From the NCBI GenBank assembly GCA_017405805.1, contig JAFQZU010000005.1, positions 184,308 to 248,307 of the forward strand: a DNA stretch of 64,000 bases, read 5' to 3'. Origin of the DNA: Lachnospiraceae bacterium (GTDB lineage Bacteria > Bacillota > Clostridia > Lachnospirales > Lachnospiraceae). The position numbers and the translations under genes were made by a program. The notes under the pieces were generated by a model. The model did no database searches and was not told where the DNA came from. It saw only the letters and a program-made list of their open reading frames with translations. Of this stretch, positions 45,782 to 55,247 are shown piece after piece (positions within the stretch are counted from its first letter, which is position 1; the number at the start of each line of letters is the position of its first letter).

Positions 45782-46588
45782 TTACTGGTCTTCTCTCATC
45801 TGTGCGGAGCGCTCCGCGCAGGCGCAGACCGCTTCCATCACCGCGCTGCGAAAGCCCTGACGTTCCAGGACGCGGACCGCCTCGATGGTAGTGCCCGCGG
45901 GCGAGGTGACCATATCCTTCAGTTCTCCGGGGTGTCTGCCCGTTTCGAGGACCATGGCCGCGCTCCCGAGGACTGCCTGGGCCGCGAAGGAATAGACCTG
46001 CGCGCGCGGCATGCCGCACTGTACCGCAGCGTCTGCCATCGCTTCGATAAACATGAAGACGTAGGCCGGGGAGCTGCCGCTCAGGGCCGTGACCGCGTCA
46101 AAAAGCCGCTCCGCCACGATCTCCGCCTTTCCGAAGGCCCTGCAGATCCCGCAGACCTTCTCCAGATCCTCTTCTCCCGCAAAGCGGTTCCCGCAGACCG
46201 CCGTCATTCCCTGTCCGACGAGCGCGGGCGTGTTGGGCATAAGACGGACGATGCGCAGGTCTTTCCAGAAGCGCTCCTCGATCCAGGAGACCGTCTTGCC
46301 GGCAGCGATGCTGATGATCAGCTGGTCCGCCGTTACACAGTCCCGGATCTCATCGATCACCTGTCCCAGAAACTGGGGTTTCACCGTGAGGAACAAAAGC
46401 TCTGCTTCCTTTGCCGCCTGCCTGTTGTCCCCTGTCACCCGGATCCCGAGTCTCTTCTGCACGGCGTCCCGCGCGGTCGCAGAGGGCTCGGCGCCGATGA
46501 TGTCGGAAGGCGCCGCAATGCCGCTTCCTATGATCCCTTCCATAATGGCTCCAGCCATGTTGCCGCAGCCGATAAAACCCAGCTTCAT
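45782..46588 (-). CDS. proC: Pyrroline-5-carboxylate reductase
   Basis: 268 residues. Last step of proline synthesis, NAD(P)H-dependent. Rossmann GFIGCGNMAGAIMEGII at the start, FLTVKPQ, MPNTPALVGQGMTA, ALSGSSPAYVFMFIEA and the TSPAGTTIEA signature. ATG 46588 follows GGAGG by 8 nt; the longer reading to 46624 has no such site. Confidence 0.95.
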   Translation of the reverse strand: MKLGFIGCGNMAGAIMEGIIGSGIAAPSDIIGAEPSATARDAVQKRLGIRVTGDNRQAAKEAELLFLTVKPQFLGQVIDEIRDCVTADQLIISIAAGKTVSWIEERFWKDLRIVRLMPNTPALVGQGMTAVCGNRFAGEEDLEKVCGICRAFGKAEIVAERLFDAVTALSGSSPAYVFMFIEAMADAAVQCGMPRAQVYSFAAQAVLGSAAMVLETGRHPGELKDMVTSPAGTTIEAVRVLERQGFRSAVMEAVCACAERSAQMREDQ

Positions 46589-46720
46589 GAACCTGTCCTC
46601 CCCGCGGTATTGTTCTGGTGACATACCGCTTTTTTCATCCTATAATGGTCTTTGACCGGCACCGCCGGCCGTTACACTTTATCGTATCACAAAAATCTTC
46701 GCAGAGGTAGATTTATATAG

Positions 46721-48535
46721 ATGAAGGCCCCTTCCCGCGACAAAAAAATACTTTTCCCGCTCATGGTCCTCGTGCTCGCAGCCGCCGTCGCCGTGATCCT
46801 TCTCGCAAAAAGAAGGACCGGTACGGACGCCTGCCGGATCGACGAAGCGCCCGCTTTTATGGACGTCACGGAACTGGTCCTGGACAATGCGGAGGGACTT
46901 GCCGTATGCAGCTGCGGCATGTATGACGGCAATACGCTCCTGATCCTGCTGGCAGATCCGGAGAAGGAAGTCTGTCACGCAAGGCTCCTTGACCTTGAGA
47001 AAGGCCGCCTTCGCGATCTTCTGACTTTTCCCTTCCCGGGAGGAAGCACGGAAAACATCCGTATCCTCTCTGCCGATCCGCTGATCATAAGCGACGACGC
47101 CCAGGGGATCGTGTACCGCCCGCAAACGGACGCAGCCCCCTTCCGGGTCCCCTGTAATGATGAATACCCGCCGGAAACGGTGAGCGCCTGCGGCGCGCTC
47201 TATCTGTTCTCTCCCGCGGGGATCCTCTCCCGGTGCGGGGACGATGGTTCCGTCACCGAGATATGGCGTCTGCCGCGGCAGTGCAGCTGGCTCACGCAAG
47301 TGGCAGATCCCGACGATGGAAGTCTTTTGTTTTCCACCTATCCGGAGGACAGGCCGGACATGCAGATCTTTGCGCAGGTCGATCCCGAATCCGGCGAAGC
47401 CGCTTATTTTACATACGAGGGGGAAGATCTTTATTTCGGAGCCGGGTCGGACGGGAAACTGTGCGCCATCCGGTCGGATCCCGACCCGGTACTGACCGTA
47501 TGGGATACCGCAGCAGGTATACTGACTGAGTATGAACTGCCGCAGGCCATCAGACCGGATCCGTCCCGCAGCCTTATGCTGGCGCCGCAGCCGGCAGCTG
47601 GACACTACTGCTGTTTTGCCCTCTGCGATGAGAAAGGAAGGCCGGAAAGGATCTGCCTGTGCGATCTCTCTGACGAGCGGTGCGGACAAAGGACTGCCCG
47701 TGCCGTGCCGGAAAAGATTCCCTATGTTTTCCCGCACGCGGATTACGGGGACCTGTCAGCCCGCGCAGAAGCGATCTATGAAAAATACGGGGTGCACGTG
47801 GTCCTCGGGACTGACGTCCCCGCTGTTTTTCCCGATTATAGCGTCCAGACAGAGGACAATTACTATGTCATGGAGAACGGGCTGTCCACCCTTGAGAGCG
47901 CTCTCAGTCTCTACCCGGGGGACTATTTTCGCGCGCTCTGCGGCCTGTATTACCGGGATATTACCTTCTATCTGACCGGCCCTATGACGCCCCTGTATGC
48001 GGATCAGAATATCTCGGAGGCTGGTGCTTTTACCGTCGATCAGAACACCGTGGCGAAGGTCGCCCTCAATCTGCAGGCAGGCCTGTACCGCGGCATCATC
48101 CTGCATGAACTGACACATGTCACGGATTACGCCCTGCTAAAAAAAGACCTCCTGCGGGAGGAGGAGTGGAGCGCGATGAATCCATCGGGGTTTCAGTATT
48201 ATGATGCCTATATGGATGAAAACGGCAGCAGCTATGATACCGTCGGGGACCCGTCCTATACCGCCGCGGCGGAGGAGGATCCGGAACGGATCTATTTTTA
48301 CGACCGCTACAGCAAGACATTTGCCCTCGAGGACCGCGCCCAGCTCATGCAGGTCCTGATGCGGGATATGACCGGAACGGAGGGCAGCTATACCGCCTCC
48401 GCTCCGCCTGATCTCTGTCTGCAATCGTCTCACACACGCGCCAAAATGCGCTGGTACGCCGCTCTTATACGCGATGCCCTTGACACCGGCAGCTGGCCGC
48501 GGCGCACCTGCTGGGAAGCAGCCCTGGACCGGTGA
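46721..48535 (+). CDS. Membrane-anchored putative zinc metallopeptidase
   Basis: 604 residues. One N-terminal membrane segment (~11-29, ILFPLMVLVLAAAVAVILLA) places the rest outside. Residues ~45-330 consist of repeated strand-rich units ending in D/P-rich turns, possibly a beta-propeller. The C-terminal part has HELTH (His462, Glu463, His466) in an IILHELTHVTDYAL context typical of zincin proteases. I do not recognise a named family. Convergent with the histidine kinase gene; stops abut at 48535/48536. Confidence 0.7.
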   Translation: MKAPSRDKKILFPLMVLVLAAAVAVILLAKRRTGTDACRIDEAPAFMDVTELVLDNAEGLAVCSCGMYDGNTLLILLADPEKEVCHARLLDLEKGRLRDLLTFPFPGGSTENIRILSADPLIISDDAQGIVYRPQTDAAPFRVPCNDEYPPETVSACGALYLFSPAGILSRCGDDGSVTEIWRLPRQCSWLTQVADPDDGSLLFSTYPEDRPDMQIFAQVDPESGEAAYFTYEGEDLYFGAGSDGKLCAIRSDPDPVLTVWDTAAGILTEYELPQAIRPDPSRSLMLAPQPAAGHYCCFALCDEKGRPERICLCDLSDERCGQRTARAVPEKIPYVFPHADYGDLSARAEAIYEKYGVHVVLGTDVPAVFPDYSVQTEDNYYVMENGLSTLESALSLYPGDYFRALCGLYYRDITFYLTGPMTPLYADQNISEAGAFTVDQNTVAKVALNLQAGLYRGIILHELTHVTDYALLKKDLLREEEWSAMNPSGFQYYDAYMDENGSSYDTVGDPSYTAAAEEDPERIYFYDRYSKTFALEDRAQLMQVLMRDMTGTEGSYTASAPPDLCLQSSHTRAKMRWYAALIRDALDTGSWPRRTCWEAALDR

Positions 48536-50674
48536 TCACGCCATATGTTCAATGACATAGCGCAGAGCGTCCATTTCCACCGGCTTGGAGATGTAAGCGT
48601 CCATCTCCGCCTCTCTGCAGCGTTTCCTGTCCTCCTCAAAGGCGTCCGCGGTCATGGCGATGATCGGAACAGCCCCGCGCGCGCCTTCCATGGCACGGAT
48701 CGTGCGTGTCGCCTCATAGCCGTCCATGACGGGCATCTGCAGGTCCATCAGCACCGCGTCGTAGCTGTCTCCGCCAACGCCGGCAATTCTGTTGACCGCT
48801 TCCAGACCGTCTTCCGCCGTGTCCACCACATATCCCTCGTCCTCCAGGATCTCGGCGATGATCTCCCGGTTAAGGGTGTTGTCTTCGACCAGAAGAAGAT
48901 GCAGCATTCCGCCCTTCTTCTGCAGGCCTTCCGTCCTGCGCCTTCTGCCGGCAGCGGCAAAAATGCTGACCTGCTCGGGCTCGGAGACATACTCCTCGAT
49001 GGCCTGTGCGTTCTCCTTGGCGGGTTCGCTGTCATCCGCGCCGATCCCCGCCATCGGCAGCCAGACGACAAAAGTACTCCCCTTTCCGGGCTTTGACCAC
49101 ACGCAGATCACGCCGTCCATTCTCTCGACGATCCCCTTGCAGATGGAGAGACCGAGCCCCGTGCCGCTGACTTTACTCATGGTCGAATTGTGCTCGCGCT
49201 CAAAAGGCGTAAACAGCTTTTCCATGAACCGCTCATCCATGCCGATCCCGTCGTCCTCTACCCGGATCAGGATTCCCTTCTCGCCCGAATAATCACTGCA
49301 TTTGTCCGTACAGGTCGCATTCCCGGATACGGGTTTTGTCCCGACATCCCCGTGGACCCCCACATGGCCGCCCCGGTTCGTGTATTTTACCGCGTTGCTG
49401 ACCAGGTTGACGAGAAGCTGGGTCATGCGGAGCTTGTCGCAGTAGATCATCTTGGGGAATTTTCTGCTGATATCCAGGTCGATGGCAATGTTTTTCTCGC
49501 CTGCGGCGATCCGGACCATATCCACGGAATCCTTCATGATCTGGTGGATATCGTTCCAGGATTCATCCATATCGAGATGGCCGCTTTCGATCCTGGTCAT
49601 GTCCAGGACATTGCCGATCAGCTGCAAGAGGTGCTGCCCCGACGTGCGGATCTGGTCCATGCACTCCCGCACGCGGTCGGGATTGTCCGCGTTTTCCCGC
49701 GCGATGGCAGTGAGCCCAATGATGGACGTCATGGGCGTGCGGATGTCGTGGGACATATTGCTGAGGAAGGCGCTTTTTGCGTTATCCGCCTTTCTGGCCC
49801 GCAGGAGCGCCTCTTCCAGAAGCCGCTGCCTTTGGATCTCTTCCTTTCGTTCTTTATGGATATTGGCAAAGGCAGCTATGATCTCGCGAAGCGGATCCTT
49901 CTCCGTTCCGATCCTGACAAAGATCCCGCGATAATACACGGGGCCCTGTTCCTCATCCATGATTCGGAAGGTGAAGCTGTAGTCCGGATGATCCGCCAGG
50001 ACGCTTTTGACATAATCCAGGTCCACGTTGGCCAGGAATTCCTCCCTGTCGTTGGGATGCACATGATCGACCGCGAATTTATGGATCGAAGCGGAATAGG
50101 ACGGCAGGAGGACCTCCATGAAGCCTTTCCGGAAGGCGGTGTCCATGCGGAAGATCTCATAGGTATCCCGGATCACGTCTACGCTGAAGGCATTGGTATA
50201 CTCTCTGGTCAGCGCCTCGATCAGATCGCTGTTCCTGTCGTTTTCAAGCTCTGTCTCTCTTCTCTTTGTGATATCGCGCAAAGTGATGATGCCGATCACA
50301 TCGTCGTCCTTGGACTCCCGGAGGAACAAAAGGCGCTCCCGGAGCCACACTTCCTTCCCTGACTTCGCGCGTACCCGGATCTCGACGGAACTGTCCCGCA
50401 CGCCGTCGCTGTACATGCGCAGCATGTTTTTGATATCGCCGAACCGCTTCGCTTTCTCTATATTGTCGGAGACCGTCATGGCCATCAGCCGGTCCGTAAA
50501 TTCCCGGATCCTTCCGGGAACGGGCAGATCGGCAAGTTTGTAGAGAACGTCCCCGTCCCGCAGATGAAAGGACGCCGTCATATCCCGGGTCAGATTGATC
50601 TCCAGGTCGGCCGCCGTATAGGCCGATACGACTCTTTGATATAAGCCCTCGTTCTCTGTCGGATAATTGTTCAT
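48536..50674 (-). CDS. Hybrid sensor histidine kinase/response regulator
   Basis: 712 residues, no membrane segment, so cytosolic. Two PAS-like domains (~20-145 and ~155-295), a dimerisation/phosphoacceptor domain (FLSNMSHDIRTPMTSIIG, His), an ATPase domain (LVNLVSNAVKYT; VEDDGIGMDE; GTGLGLSI) and a C-terminal receiver (LLLVEDNTLNRE; AVLMDLQMPVMDG with the phosphorylated Asp; lysine near the end in YISKP). ATG 50674 overlaps the truA stop as ATGA and has GGTGGAG upstream. Output target unknown; no separate response regulator adjoins. Confidence 0.92.
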   Translation of the reverse strand: MNNYPTENEGLYQRVVSAYTAADLEINLTRDMTASFHLRDGDVLYKLADLPVPGRIREFTDRLMAMTVSDNIEKAKRFGDIKNMLRMYSDGVRDSSVEIRVRAKSGKEVWLRERLLFLRESKDDDVIGIITLRDITKRRETELENDRNSDLIEALTREYTNAFSVDVIRDTYEIFRMDTAFRKGFMEVLLPSYSASIHKFAVDHVHPNDREEFLANVDLDYVKSVLADHPDYSFTFRIMDEEQGPVYYRGIFVRIGTEKDPLREIIAAFANIHKERKEEIQRQRLLEEALLRARKADNAKSAFLSNMSHDIRTPMTSIIGLTAIARENADNPDRVRECMDQIRTSGQHLLQLIGNVLDMTRIESGHLDMDESWNDIHQIMKDSVDMVRIAAGEKNIAIDLDISRKFPKMIYCDKLRMTQLLVNLVSNAVKYTNRGGHVGVHGDVGTKPVSGNATCTDKCSDYSGEKGILIRVEDDGIGMDERFMEKLFTPFEREHNSTMSKVSGTGLGLSICKGIVERMDGVICVWSKPGKGSTFVVWLPMAGIGADDSEPAKENAQAIEEYVSEPEQVSIFAAAGRRRRTEGLQKKGGMLHLLLVEDNTLNREIIAEILEDEGYVVDTAEDGLEAVNRIAGVGGDSYDAVLMDLQMPVMDGYEATRTIRAMEGARGAVPIIAMTADAFEEDRKRCREAEMDAYISKPVEMDALRYVIEHMA

Positions 50675-51441
50675 CAGTACTCCACCTTCATAAGACAAAG
50701 ACCTTTTGCGGGCGCCGTGAAGCCGGCCAGGCGCCGGTTGCCCGCCTCCAGCAGATCCGTCATCTCCTCCGGCTCCCGTCTGCCGTATCCGGTCTCCAGG
50801 AGCGTCCCCACGAGGATACGCACCATATTCTGCAGAAAGCCGTTGCCGTGAAAATAGAACCGCACGTAACCGCCGCTCTTTTCGATCCTGATGTCGTAGA
50901 GCGTGCGGACCGTCGATTTGCTCATGCGCGAATTTCCGCAAAAACTCCTGAAGTCATGCATCCCCTTCAAAAGCGCCGCGGCGGCGCGCATCCGCTCGAT
51001 GTCCGGCATCTCATCCAGCACCGTCACATACCGCCTGTCGAAGACGGGCTTGGCGTCCGCACACCAACAGGTGTAGCGGTACACTTTCCCAGTGGCCTTA
51101 AAGCGGCTGTGAAACCGGTCCGCGCAGTGCTTTACGCTGTTTACGCTGATGTCCTCCGGCAGATAGCGGTTCAGATAAGCCTGCACTGCCGCCTCGTCTT
51201 TGGCCGTGTCCAGAAGGACGTTGCAGACCATAGCTCTGGCGTGGACGCCGGCGTCCGTTCTGCCTGCTCCGATGACCGTCAGCTTTTCGACCGGCACGCC
51301 TTCGCCCCGCTCGGCTGCCAGCATGCCTGTGAGGACTGTCTCCAGCTTTCCCTGAATGGTCATCTCGGTGTCGGGCTGGTGCTCCCATCCCTGATAGCGG
51401 GTCCCGTCGTAGCTCACTGTCAGCTTATAATTCCTGCGCAT
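50674..51441 (-). CDS. truA: tRNA pseudouridine(38-40) synthase
   Basis: 255 residues. Converts U38-U40 in the tRNA anticodon arm. The catalytic Asp lies in GAGRTDAGVHA; YDGTRYQGW at the start and RFHSRFKATGKVYRY are typical. ATG 51441 is chosen because it follows a purine-rich GGGGAAGAG site; the longer reading starts inside the upstream gene. Confidence 0.95.
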   Translation of the reverse strand: MRRNYKLTVSYDGTRYQGWEHQPDTEMTIQGKLETVLTGMLAAERGEGVPVEKLTVIGAGRTDAGVHARAMVCNVLLDTAKDEAAVQAYLNRYLPEDISVNSVKHCADRFHSRFKATGKVYRYTCWCADAKPVFDRRYVTVLDEMPDIERMRAAAALLKGMHDFRSFCGNSRMSKSTVRTLYDIRIEKSGGYVRFYFHGNGFLQNMVRILVGTLLETGYGRREPEEMTDLLEAGNRRLAGFTAPAKGLCLMKVEY

Positions 51442-51817
51442 CTCTTCCCCTTGCCTGCTTTTCCGGATGGTTCCTGTTCTCCTCAATATGCTTTTTCAGA
51501 AGATCCGTCACCATCTCCGCATTTTTGCCGTGTTCGAAGGAGAGCGGTTCCATTCCGCCCTGATAGATCACGCGCAGGATCGGTTTCTCGACGCTGAAAG
51601 AGACCAGCGCATTGTCCTCCGCATCTACCGTGATCCCGGGGATCACGCCCCGCACTTCCGCCAGCGGCAGAAATCTCCAGGAAAATCCCTTCCCGGGTAC
51701 ATAGAGATATCCGTCGCTGATCTTAAACCGCTCGATGGTCACGGCACTCTTCAGCTGCGCGGCGGCTTCCTTGGTGTCCGCGCCTTCCGTAACAGGTTCC
51801 AGTCCCCACCATTTCAT
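51425..51817 (-). CDS. Protein of unknown function
   Basis: 130 residues, no signal or membrane segment. The strand pattern (IERFKISDGYLYVPGKGFSWRFLPLAEVRGVIPG...ILRVIYQGG) hints at a PH-like barrel but I do not recognise the family. It overlaps the lipoprotein gene upstream by 4 nt (ATGA) and truA downstream by 17 nt, so it is translated with them. Confidence 0.7.
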   Translation of the reverse strand: MKWWGLEPVTEGADTKEAAAQLKSAVTIERFKISDGYLYVPGKGFSWRFLPLAEVRGVIPGITVDAEDNALVSFSVEKPILRVIYQGGMEPLSFEHGKNAEMVTDLLKKHIEENRNHPEKQARGRDAQEL

Positions 51818-52692
51818 AACTCAACCTCTTTCGCGGCGCGTGCCTCTTCCGGGATCTCGATGCTGTCAAAGGCGTCGTAATCCATAAAATCCATGATGGA
51901 CGTCATTTCCGTCACGGAGAGTTCCAGACCCGCGGTGCCGATCGTTTCCGATATCTGCCCCGTCAGCTTGTCTCCCAGGCTCGTCAGGTCCATCGTGATC
52001 CGCACGGGGAGCTTCTTCTCCTTGCTGATATAGAGGACCGTCGGCACTTCACAGTCTTTGAGATCCGTCACCTTCACATCCAGTCCTGCGCCCTGCAGGC
52101 CGGACATACTTCCGTCAAGCATCTCCTGCAGCGTCTCGCCCGAGAGCGTCAGATCGATCACATAGGCTTCTGTCCCGTTGACGTCCTCGGTCTCCTTCCG
52201 CAGCTCGGCTGTCTGGGAGACGTCCGCGATCTTTCTGAGGACGCTCATGTCCGTCAGCTCCACGCCCTTGAAATCACCCGCCGGCGTGACCTGTTTTGTG
52301 TATTCTCCGCCCTCGACGGAAGTATATGTCACAACATTCTCGCCGTCCTTTTCCAAATAGGTGAGCGCGCCCACTTCCGTGGACGTCCCCATGCCCTCCA
52401 GTTTCGCTTTCATGTCCACGCTGCCCGTGAGCGGCTCTTTGACGAGCTTCATGTCCATGTCCATATCGATGGAAAGGTCCATGCTGTTATCGCCCGAAGC
52501 CAGCTTCATTCCCATCTTCAGGTTTTCCTTTGCGGTCAGGGATTTCACCTTTTCCAGATTGTCCGCCGTCTGTTTGGCGATGCTGACTGCCGTGACTTTC
52601 TGCACGCAGCCGGCTGTAACGACCGCCAGAGCGACGCACAGTATAAGCGCAGCCGCCGCACTCCAATATCTTCTTTTTCCCGCGTTTTTCAT
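51814..52692 (-). CDS. Lipoprotein of the DUF6612/LppX-like kind
   Basis: 292 residues. Signal peptide ending VVTAGC (lipid-modified Cys), then a strand-rich domain with pattern seen in lipoproteins of the LolA/LppX type (KENLKMGMKLASGDNSMDLSIDMDMDM...GTEAYVIDLTLSG...LPVRITMDL). Probable extracytoplasmic ligand or lipid carrier; the ligand is unknown. ATG 52692 is 11 nt after GGAGG; ATG 52701 is only 2 nt after it and is the alternative. Between galE and the hypothetical gene, same strand. Confidence 0.72.
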   Translation of the reverse strand: MKNAGKRRYWSAAAALILCVALAVVTAGCVQKVTAVSIAKQTADNLEKVKSLTAKENLKMGMKLASGDNSMDLSIDMDMDMKLVKEPLTGSVDMKAKLEGMGTSTEVGALTYLEKDGENVVTYTSVEGGEYTKQVTPAGDFKGVELTDMSVLRKIADVSQTAELRKETEDVNGTEAYVIDLTLSGETLQEMLDGSMSGLQGAGLDVKVTDLKDCEVPTVLYISKEKKLPVRITMDLTSLGDKLTGQISETIGTAGLELSVTEMTSIMDFMDYDAFDSIEIPEEARAAKEVEL

Positions 52693-52743
52693 AAGCACCA
52701 TATCCTCCCGCTTCCTCCGGCCTTCACCGGCCCGTTTCGCAGA

Positions 52744-53757
52744 TCAGTTGTAACCGAGGGGATTCTTGCTCTGCCATCTCCAGGAGTCCGCACACATGTC
52801 CTCCAGCGTCCTCTTCGCCTTCCATCCGAGCACTTCTTCCGCTCTGGACGGATCGCTGTAGCAGGTCGCGATGTCGCCGGGCCTTCTTCCCTCTATAATA
52901 TACGGAAGATCGCGTCCGCATGCCTTGGAAAAAGCGTGAATCATATCAAGAACACTGTATCCCGTCCCGGTGCCCAGGTTGAAGATCTGGACGCCGTCCA
53001 GCCTGTCAAAGGCCTTGAGCGCGCTCACATGGCCCTCTGCCAGGTCGCAGACGTGGATATAGTCCCGCACGCCCGTGCCGTCGGGCGTATCGTAGTCATT
53101 TCCGAACACGTGGATCTTCTCGAGCTTGCCCGAAGCCACCTGCGCCACATAGGGAAGGAGATTGTTGGGGATTCCCTTGGGATCCTCTCCCATCAGCCCG
53201 CTTTCGTGAGCGCCAACGGGATTGAAATAGCGCAGCAGCATGACCTGCCAGGACGGATCCGCCCTCCAGATATCCGTCAGGATGCGCTCCTGCATCGCCT
53301 TGGTCTCGCCATAGGGATTGGTGGTCTCTCCCAGCGGGCACTCCTCCGTGATCGGCACGAAGGCGGGATCGCCGTAAACGGTGGCGGAGGAGCTGAATAC
53401 GATCTTCTTGCAGCCATGTCCGCGCATCACGTCGCAGAGGTTCAGCGTGCTCACCAGATTGTTGCGGTAATATTCGATCGGTTTTCTCGTGGATTCGCCC
53501 ACTGCCTTATAACCGGCAAAATGAATGACCGCGTCGATCTTCTCCTTCTCAAAGAGCGCTTCCAGGCCGTCCCTGTCCAAAAGATCCAGTTCGTAGAAAG
53601 CGGGCTTTTTGCCCGTGATCTGCGCGATCCTCTCCAGCACCACCGGACTGGAATTGTAAAGATTATCCGCAATGACTGCCTCGTAGCCCGCCTGCTGCAG
53701 GGCGACGACTGTATGACTTCCGATGTAACCTGTTCCTCCGGTAACGAGTATTTTCAT
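52744..53757 (-). CDS. galE: UDP-glucose 4-epimerase
   Basis: 337 residues. Interconverts UDP-glucose and UDP-galactose with tightly bound NAD. Rossmann VTGGTGYIGSHTVVALQQAGY, the catalytic SSSATVYG and YGETK (Tyr-x-x-x-Lys), and LRYFNPVGAHESGLMGEDP are present. It begins the minus-strand run galE - lipoprotein - hypothetical - truA - kinase. Confidence 0.96.
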   Translation of the reverse strand: MKILVTGGTGYIGSHTVVALQQAGYEAVIADNLYNSSPVVLERIAQITGKKPAFYELDLLDRDGLEALFEKEKIDAVIHFAGYKAVGESTRKPIEYYRNNLVSTLNLCDVMRGHGCKKIVFSSSATVYGDPAFVPITEECPLGETTNPYGETKAMQERILTDIWRADPSWQVMLLRYFNPVGAHESGLMGEDPKGIPNNLLPYVAQVASGKLEKIHVFGNDYDTPDGTGVRDYIHVCDLAEGHVSALKAFDRLDGVQIFNLGTGTGYSVLDMIHAFSKACGRDLPYIIEGRRPGDIATCYSDPSRAEEVLGWKAKRTLEDMCADSWRWQSKNPLGYN

Positions 53758-53839
53758 TATTCGTATCCTTTCTGTGCTATTTTACAATGATACTACTATT
53801 CTAACACACTTCCTTTAGTCACTCTTTACAATTTGTTCA

Positions 53840-53867
53840 TTGACGTTTTTGTAAAATTCATTATACT
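53840..53867 (+). promoter_or_regulatory. Promoter of the citrate synthase gene
   Basis: TTGACG (53840-53845), 16 bp, TATACT (53862-53867), about 30 bp before the start codon. Confidence 0.6.
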
Positions 53868-53900
53868 TGTAAATTATATGTAAAATAAGGAGACATGCCT

Positions 53901-55244
53901 ATGACGATGATGAAGGATGTGTATGAATACGCCACGGATAAAATGAACCTCTGCGTCCGCAGCAACGATATCCCCCAGGAGCTCTTCAGGAGCTATAACG
54001 TCAACCGCGGACTTCGTGACCTCAACGGAAAAGGTGTTCTCACCGGCCTGACACGGATCTCGGACGTGATCTCTTTCAAACAGATCGACGGAAAGCGTGT
54101 CCCTGTTGACGGCGAACTATGGTATCGCGGCTACAACGTAAAGGATCTTGTCGCCGCATGCAGCACCGAGCGCTTCGCTTATGAAAAGCTTGCTTACCTG
54201 CTTCTTTTCGGCGAGTTTCCTTCAGCGGATGAAATCGCTGATTTCAAGGACATCCTTATCACAGCCCGCAATCTTCCCACCAATTTTACCAGGGATGTCA
54301 TCATGAAAGCGCCGTCCCGGGATATCATGAATTCCATGACCCGCAGCATCCTGACCCTGGCTTCCTATGACCCTTACGCCCTGCGCACTGACTTGCCAAA
54401 CGTCATCCGCCAGTGCATCGAACTGATCGCGATCTTCCCCATGCTGGCCATCTATGGCTATCAGGCATTCAATCACTATGACAATTTTGACAGCATGTAC
54501 ATCCACCGTCCGGACGCCTCTTTATCCACTGCGGAGAACATCCTTATGATGCTCCGCCCCGACAAAACCTTTACCGAGACAGAAGCCCGCGTGCTGGATG
54601 CGGCGCTGATGCTCCACATGGAGCACGGCGGCGGCAACAACTCCACCTTTACGACCCGCGTCGTCACTTCCTCCGGAAGCGACACCTACGCGACCATTGC
54701 GGCTGCTATGTCCTCCCTGAAGGGTCCCCGGCACGGCGGCGCAAATCTGAAAGTCGTGGAGATGATGTCCAACATCCGTGAGAATGTCCGGGATCCGCGC
54801 GACGACGAGGAAATGTTCCGCTATCTGACCAGAATGCTGAGCGGCGCCGTCTTTGATCACCAGGGGCTCATCTACGGCATGGGACACGCCGTCTATTCAG
54901 TGTCGGATCCCCGCGAGCGGATCTTCAAGCGTTTTGTCGGAAGGCTCGCGGAGGAAAAGGGCCGTGACGAAGAACTGGCCCTGTATGAACAGGTTGAGCG
55001 CATTGCGCCGCAGGTCATTGCGAAGGACCGCCGCATATACAAGGGCGTCAGCCCAAATGTGGACTTCTACAGCGGCTTCGTCTATGACATGCTCGGCATA
55101 CCAAGGGAGCTTTTCACGCCCATGTTCGCCATCGCGCGGATAGCCGGCTGGAGCGCGCACCGGCTTGAGGAACTGGTTGGCATGGGCAAGATCATCCGCC
55201 CCGCCTATATGAGCGTGATGGATCACCGCTTCCCCGGCGACTGA
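53901..55244 (+). CDS. Citrate synthase
   Basis: 447 residues. Condenses acetyl-CoA and oxaloacetate. The three catalytic positions of the family are seen: His in MEHGGGNNST, His in GMGHAVYSVSDPR and Asp in SPNVDFYSGF. It resembles the clostridial citrate/2-methylcitrate synthase group, so some use of propionyl-CoA cannot be excluded. ATG 53901 lies 8 nt after GGAG; ATG 53895 is only 2 nt after it. No other TCA-cycle gene adjoins. Confidence 0.92.
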   Translation: MTMMKDVYEYATDKMNLCVRSNDIPQELFRSYNVNRGLRDLNGKGVLTGLTRISDVISFKQIDGKRVPVDGELWYRGYNVKDLVAACSTERFAYEKLAYLLLFGEFPSADEIADFKDILITARNLPTNFTRDVIMKAPSRDIMNSMTRSILTLASYDPYALRTDLPNVIRQCIELIAIFPMLAIYGYQAFNHYDNFDSMYIHRPDASLSTAENILMMLRPDKTFTETEARVLDAALMLHMEHGGGNNSTFTTRVVTSSGSDTYATIAAAMSSLKGPRHGGANLKVVEMMSNIRENVRDPRDDEEMFRYLTRMLSGAVFDHQGLIYGMGHAVYSVSDPRERIFKRFVGRLAEEKGRDEELALYEQVERIAPQVIAKDRRIYKGVSPNVDFYSGFVYDMLGIPRELFTPMFAIARIAGWSAHRLEELVGMGKIIRPAYMSVMDHRFPGD

Positions 55245-55247
55245 TCA

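Noticed and set aside
50675-50941. Longer N-terminus of the hybrid kinase running through truA
   Set aside because: Those codons are the shadow of truA; ATG 50674 has a good ribosome site.
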